From an uncultured Acidobacteriota bacterium (lineage in GTDB: Bacteria; Acidobacteriota; Blastocatellia; Pyrinomonadales; Pyrinomonadaceae): a stretch of 8,506 nucleotides of DNA. A program made the translations under genes and the position numbers. Of this stretch, positions 5,565-8,506 are shown piece by piece. Below the pieces are notes generated by a model that worked only from the letters and a program-made list of their open reading frames with translations, had not been told where the DNA came from and did not search any database. The stretch is from positions 1 to 8,506 of the forward strand of contig CADEFG010000184.1 of assembly GCA_902826505.1 (NCBI GenBank), given 5' to 3'. Numbering within the stretch: position 1 is the first letter of the stretch; each line of letters opens with the position of its first letter.

Positions 5565-6698
5565 ATGGAAATTGGATTCGACAAGGAAATTGATGCAATT
5601 CTGCGAAAAGCGCGGGGCGCTGAAGCTGCGACTTCAGCGGGCACGCATCTTGACGCGGATGATATTTCCGCGTTTGCCGAAAACGCTTTGCCCGATGCGG
5701 CGCGGCAACGCTTTACGGCGCATCTGGCGGATTGCACAAGGTGCCGGAAAATTCTGTCGAATGTCACTGCCTTAAATTCGGAAGCGGAAACGGAAACCGC
5801 TTTTTCTGTTGCTCCGGCGAAAATTGCCGAAGCCAAAACGCCGTGGTATCGCAAACTTTTCGTCTTTCCGCAGGTTGCCTACACGATGGGCGCGCTCGTT
5901 GTTTTATTCGGCGGACTTCTCGGCTTTTTGGTTTTGCAGAATTTGACGGGTTCGCGCGGTGGGGAAGTTTCATTTTCGACGGATAAACAAGCGCCAATGG
6001 AAAAACCCGCCGCGCAGCCAGCCGCGAATGTTTCTTCGAGTTCGAATACGGCGATTGCGCCGGCAAATTCATCTGCCATTGCAAACGCAACGGCACCGAC
6101 AGGTTCCGCGCCGGTTTCTTCGGCAAATACGGCGGCGGCAAATACTCTGGCAAATATGCCTCCGGCGCCGACCGAGCGGAAGCCTTCCGAGCAGCCGGAA
6201 TCAAGCATCCCGTCGGTTAATCAACCGATGGTTATGCCGCAGGCAACTCCGCAAGACAAGATCAGCCGCGAAGAGGACGCGGATTTGGCGAAGACCGAAA
6301 CCAAAAACGAAGCAAATAAACCAATTACCGGCGGAGTTTCGATTCAGGAAGAAAATAAGCGAAAGGATAAAAAAAGTAATAAGGAAGCTTACTCAAAAGA
6401 CGATCAGGCGGTGACCGATGCTGCCGCTGAACCGCGACTGAAAACAACTCGTTCCGTTCCGAGCAATCCGAAAAAACTAGAGTCAGAAGCCGGAAAATCG
6501 CGCAGCGTCGGCGGCAAGACATTCAATAACGTCGGCGGAATCTGGTTTGACGCGGCTTACACCAATCAAAAACAAAAAACCGTCAATCGCGGAACGAACG
6601 ATTATCAAAAACTCGATTCGGGCTTGCGCTCGATCGCCGACCAATTCAGCGGAACGGTCGTTATTCTCTGGAAAAGCAAAGCGTATCGCATTCAATAA
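5565..6698 (+). CDS. Zinc-finger anti-sigma factor, single-pass membrane protein
   Basis: A 377-residue protein. Residues 1-75 are cytoplasmic and hold a zf-HC2-type anti-sigma zinc motif, His53-Leu-Ala-Asp-Cys57-Thr-Arg-Cys60, after the helix DADDISAFAENALP (30-43). Such domains bind and block an ECF sigma, here most likely the upstream gene's product. One membrane helix lies at about 104-126 (rich in Leu, Val, Gly). Residues ~130-290 are a low-complexity periplasmic linker rich in Ala, Pro, Ser, Asn, then Lys/Glu. Residues ~315-377 form a compact C-terminal domain: VGGKTFNNVGGIWFDAAY (315-332), then GLRSIADQFSGTVVILWK (353-370). It may sense an envelope signal; this is inferred. The ATG at 5565 is preferred to a TTG at 5526, because the extra 13 residues are encoded by the repeat at 5488-5554. 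It lies 107 bases after the sigma gene. Confidence 0.82.
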   Translation: MEIGFDKEIDAILRKARGAEAATSAGTHLDADDISAFAENALPDAARQRFTAHLADCTRCRKILSNVTALNSEAETETAFSVAPAKIAEAKTPWYRKLFVFPQVAYTMGALVVLFGGLLGFLVLQNLTGSRGGEVSFSTDKQAPMEKPAAQPAANVSSSSNTAIAPANSSAIANATAPTGSAPVSSANTAAANTLANMPPAPTERKPSEQPESSIPSVNQPMVMPQATPQDKISREEDADLAKTETKNEANKPITGGVSIQEENKRKDKKSNKEAYSKDDQAVTDAAAEPRLKTTRSVPSNPKKLESEAGKSRSVGGKTFNNVGGIWFDAAYTNQKQKTVNRGTNDYQKLDSGLRSIADQFSGTVVILWKSKAYRIQ

Positions 6699-6733
6699 TT
6701 CGGAAAATTCTTTCCAACCCGTCAAATAAAAGC

Positions 6734-6739
6734 TAAAAT
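6734..6739 (+). promoter_or_regulatory. Possible -10 box before the propeller gene
   Basis: TAAAAT ends 7 bases before the ATG at 6747, so transcription could begin at or next to the start codon. I see no well-spaced -35 box. The gap after the anti-sigma gene is only 48 bases, so co-transcription with it is an alternative. Confidence 0.2.
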
Positions 6740-6746
6740 AACCGGT

Positions 6747-7049
6747 ATGAAAGTTTTAGCTTTACTTTTCTGCTTTTTGGCTTTGTTCGTTTCGATTTCT
6801 CGCGCGCAGCCTGTCTGGCAATCCAATCTCGACGGTAAGATCCAATTTTATCAAACGACCGATTTCGGCATTATATTGGCGGGCAGCGAAAATTCGCTGT
6901 TTGCGCTCGACGGTCAAACGGGCGAAAGGCTTTGGCGCAAACGGACAAAAGGTTTGGACGAAACTTCCGTAACGCCGATTCCGTCGAAGCGGTTGATTTG
7001 CTTTCGGGCGAAACGCTCTGGCGTTCGGATAAGGTCAAAGGCGACGTGA
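6747..7049 (+). CDS. PQQ-type beta-propeller protein, N-terminal fragment of a frameshifted gene
   Basis: The start of an exported PQQ-like beta-propeller protein. Residues 1-21 are a signal peptide (hydrophobic 3-16, likely cleavage after SRA or RAQ). One blade follows: WQSNLDGKI (24-32), then ALDGQTGERLW (53-63). The true product is readable to about residue 79 (SVTPIP). The rest of this frame (SKRLICFRAKRSG and onward to the stop at 7049) is Arg-rich, unlike the family, and is out of frame with the continuation. The sensible reading resumes two bases on, at 6983 (VEAVDLLSGE), so the gene is broken or the sequence has an error here. The first blade-to-blade distance is too short (about 29 residues against 40-54 further on), which favours a deletion. 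The product, if whole, would sit in the periplasm or outer membrane; BamB-like scaffolding is a family-level possibility only. Confidence 0.75.
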   Translation: MKVLALLFCFLALFVSISRAQPVWQSNLDGKIQFYQTTDFGIILAGSENSLFALDGQTGERLWRKRTKGLDETSVTPIPSKRLICFRAKRSGVRIRSKAT

Positions 7050-8506
7050 TGCAACTCGCGGTCGATCCGTCGCAAGATCTGCTCGCGGTCGTCCTCGTCA
7101 AAAAAGCGAAAGGCAAAACGGGCGAAGAATTTAAACGCTCGCCGGTCGTTCATGTTTTTCAACTTTCCGGCGGCGACGAGCTTTGGAAAAAAGAGCTCGA
7201 ATCCGACGTGCAGATGATGCCTTCGCGTTTTGATACGGACGCGGAAGTTCCGTACACGCTCGATAATTATCGTCCGCCGTTGATCCTTGACGGCAAACTT
7301 TATCTGTTCTACGAAGGCGCGACCACGTATGACGCAAAAACCGGAAAAGAAGGCGAACGCGAACGCTTCAAGGTCAACGAGGGCGGTCTCGCGCTGACCG
7401 AAGCCGACCCGGTTTTTGACGACAAATATCTCTACACATCCGGTCACGGAAAAGTGCGTGCGATTAACCGCAAAACGAACAAAGTCGAGTGGGAAGCCAA
7501 AGATTTGGGCGTGACGCCGGAAATGGCGGTGGTCGGAAATGTTTTATACGTTCGCACGGGCGGGCAGTTTACGCGCATCAAGGACGGCGAAATCGACGAA
7601 GAAGGAAGCTTTGGCGTGTCGGCGATCGATACAGGTAACGGCAAAACTCTCTGGCGCTACAAAGGCGCGGACAAAGGTTTGACGAATTTTGTTTTTTCGG
7701 GCGCGGGAACGATTCTGGTTGCCGACAAGGACGATTTGATCACGATCGATGCGCGAACGGGAAAAAAACTCACGGAATTCGAACACGATGTCGAAAAAGC
7801 GCAGTTCGTCTTGGTCAACGAAAGCGGTCAGGCAGTCGTCGGCGGCAAGGACGAAATCGCGGCGTTTGAAATAAGAGGCGTCAACCCGCGCGTCAGCAAT
7901 GGTGCCGACACTCTTCAGACACAAATTCCAAATTCCAAATTCCAATTCTCTTTTCTTGAAATCCAAAATCCAAAATCCAAAATCCAAAATCCGAACGAGC
8001 TTTGGCGCGTCAAACACAAAGCGCCGTCGCGCGGCGTTTTCCGCATCGTCGCGGGGATTGCGCTGCGGGCGGCGGCGATTTATTTTCGTTACGGCGGTTT
8101 GGCGACCTCGGCGCTTAATATTGTGCGCGGCGCAAGCGCGGCGCGTTCGGTTCTCAGCTTGCGCTGGTCGGGTTTGCGGACGCGGTTCGCCTCGTTCGAT
8201 CTGACGACGCTCGCGACAAATTCGGCGCGGAATTATGTTTCAAATCAGATCTCGGTTTTCGGAATTGCCGCGCGGACGCCGAACTTTCTGAATCGTTTGA
8301 ACGGGTTTCAAGTTATCACGCCGACAAATATTCGCGGAAAAATCATCAGCGGCGCAATTAGCAAAGCAACGCCGTCGCGCGCCGACGTGCAGGAAAGTCT
8401 GTTTGAGCGAATCGATCCGGTGCGCCAGATCGAAAAACTTTCCGATTATTTCCTGCGCCGCAAACGCCTTGCCGATCTGCGCGGAAATTATATGTATTTC
8501 TACACC
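6983..8506 (+). CDS. PQQ-type beta-propeller protein, continuation after the frameshift (partial, runs off the window)
   Basis: 508 codons stay open from 6983 to the window end. Blade motifs recur: AVDLLSGETLW, VFQLSGGDELW, AINRKTNKVEW, AIDTGNGKTLW and TIDARTGKKL, the usual (A/T)xDxxTGxxxW style of PQQ-binding-like repeats. After the fifth motif, the segment 7923-7992 is encoded by heptamer repeats. A basic, Ala- and Leu-rich stretch of about 160 residues follows (from ELWRVKHK near 7997, through FRIVAGIALRAAAIYFRYGG, to RKRLADLRG near 8487) with no blade motifs. The closing YMYFYT at the window edge looks like the return of propeller strands. Start codons usable by this frame alone are GTG 7046 or ATG 7049, but they have no signal peptide. 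I therefore read it as the remainder of the gene that starts at 6747. A functional product needs the frameshift to be an artefact or bypassed. Confidence 0.72.
7923..7992 (+). repeat. Two heptanucleotide tandem arrays inside the propeller gene
   Basis: AAATTCC is repeated three times (7923-7943), followed by a 15-base spacer (7944-7958). Then AAATCC (7959-7964) and four perfect AAAATCC units (7965-7992) follow. The two units differ by one base. The arrays keep the propeller frame open and encode Asn, Gln, Lys, Pro, Ile and Phe-rich sequence unlike the rest of the protein. The opposite strand is also open here and reads as a Phe/Trp/Leu/Asp-rich repeat. The base composition is far more AT-rich than the flanking coding sequence, suggesting a late insertion or local expansion. 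Confidence 0.85.

Noticed and set aside
5764..6208. Minus-strand open frames opposite the anti-sigma linker
   Set aside because: They mirror the low-complexity Ala/Pro/Ser codons of the linker and have no domain or start context of their own.
7923..7992. CRISPR-like or replication-origin iteron array
   Set aside because: Units are only 7 bases with no spacers, and they lie inside a coding frame; no replication gene is nearby.
7899..8204. Plus-strand frame of 101 codons across the heptamer arrays
   Set aside because: It is out of frame with the propeller motifs, Arg-rich, and exists because the repeat has no stops.
1..8506. tRNA or rRNA genes
   Set aside because: I saw no cloverleaf with a TTCGA-type T-loop and CCA-like end, and no rRNA-like conserved sequence, in the gaps between genes.

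Overview
The window reads as a chromosomal stretch of a Gram-negative, non-model bacterium. The best guess is Acidobacteriota, perhaps a Blastocatellia/Pyrinomonadaceae-like lineage. Four things point there: a bacillithiol-type glycosyltransferase, small secreted proteins built from TonB C-terminal-like modules, a sigma/anti-sigma pair whose anti-sigma has a long periplasmic part, and intergenic palindromes with heptanucleotide repeats. This is inference from gene style; no rRNA or marker gene is present.

Layout. Bases 1-171 hold no gene, but contain an imperfect 30-bp inverted repeat and a possible promoter for bshA (172-1314, +). A secreted TonB_C-like protein (1357-2085, +) and an alpha/beta hydrolase (2131-3162, +) follow on the same strand. 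Bases 3163-3411 lie between convergent genes and hold a large nested palindrome made of small hairpins, with a nearly perfect 27-bp inverted repeat at its centre. A second secreted protein with three TonB_C-like modules is on the minus strand (3412-4386). It is divergent from an ECF-like sigma factor (4504-5457, +), which is followed by its probable membrane anti-sigma factor (5565-6698, +). Two inverted repeats lie in the gap between that pair. A secreted PQQ-type beta-propeller gene starts at 6747 and runs off the window. Its frame breaks near 6965-6985, and it carries an in-frame array of 7-bp repeats at 7923-7992.

How the genes fit together. The sigma factor and the zinc-finger anti-sigma form a clear regulatory pair, probably reading an envelope signal. 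The downstream propeller protein is exported and could belong to the same unit, but this is only suggested by a 48-base gap. BshA makes the first intermediate of bacillithiol; its later partners are not in the window. The two TonB-like proteins share one module design but lack the membrane anchor of true TonB, so their role is unknown. The hydrolase is intact, but its substrate cannot be read.

I see no convincing new multi-gene system. The most notable signals are the repeat elements (3170-3395, 22-105, 5488-5554, and heptamer arrays inside two genes), the multiplied TonB_C module, and the broken propeller gene.
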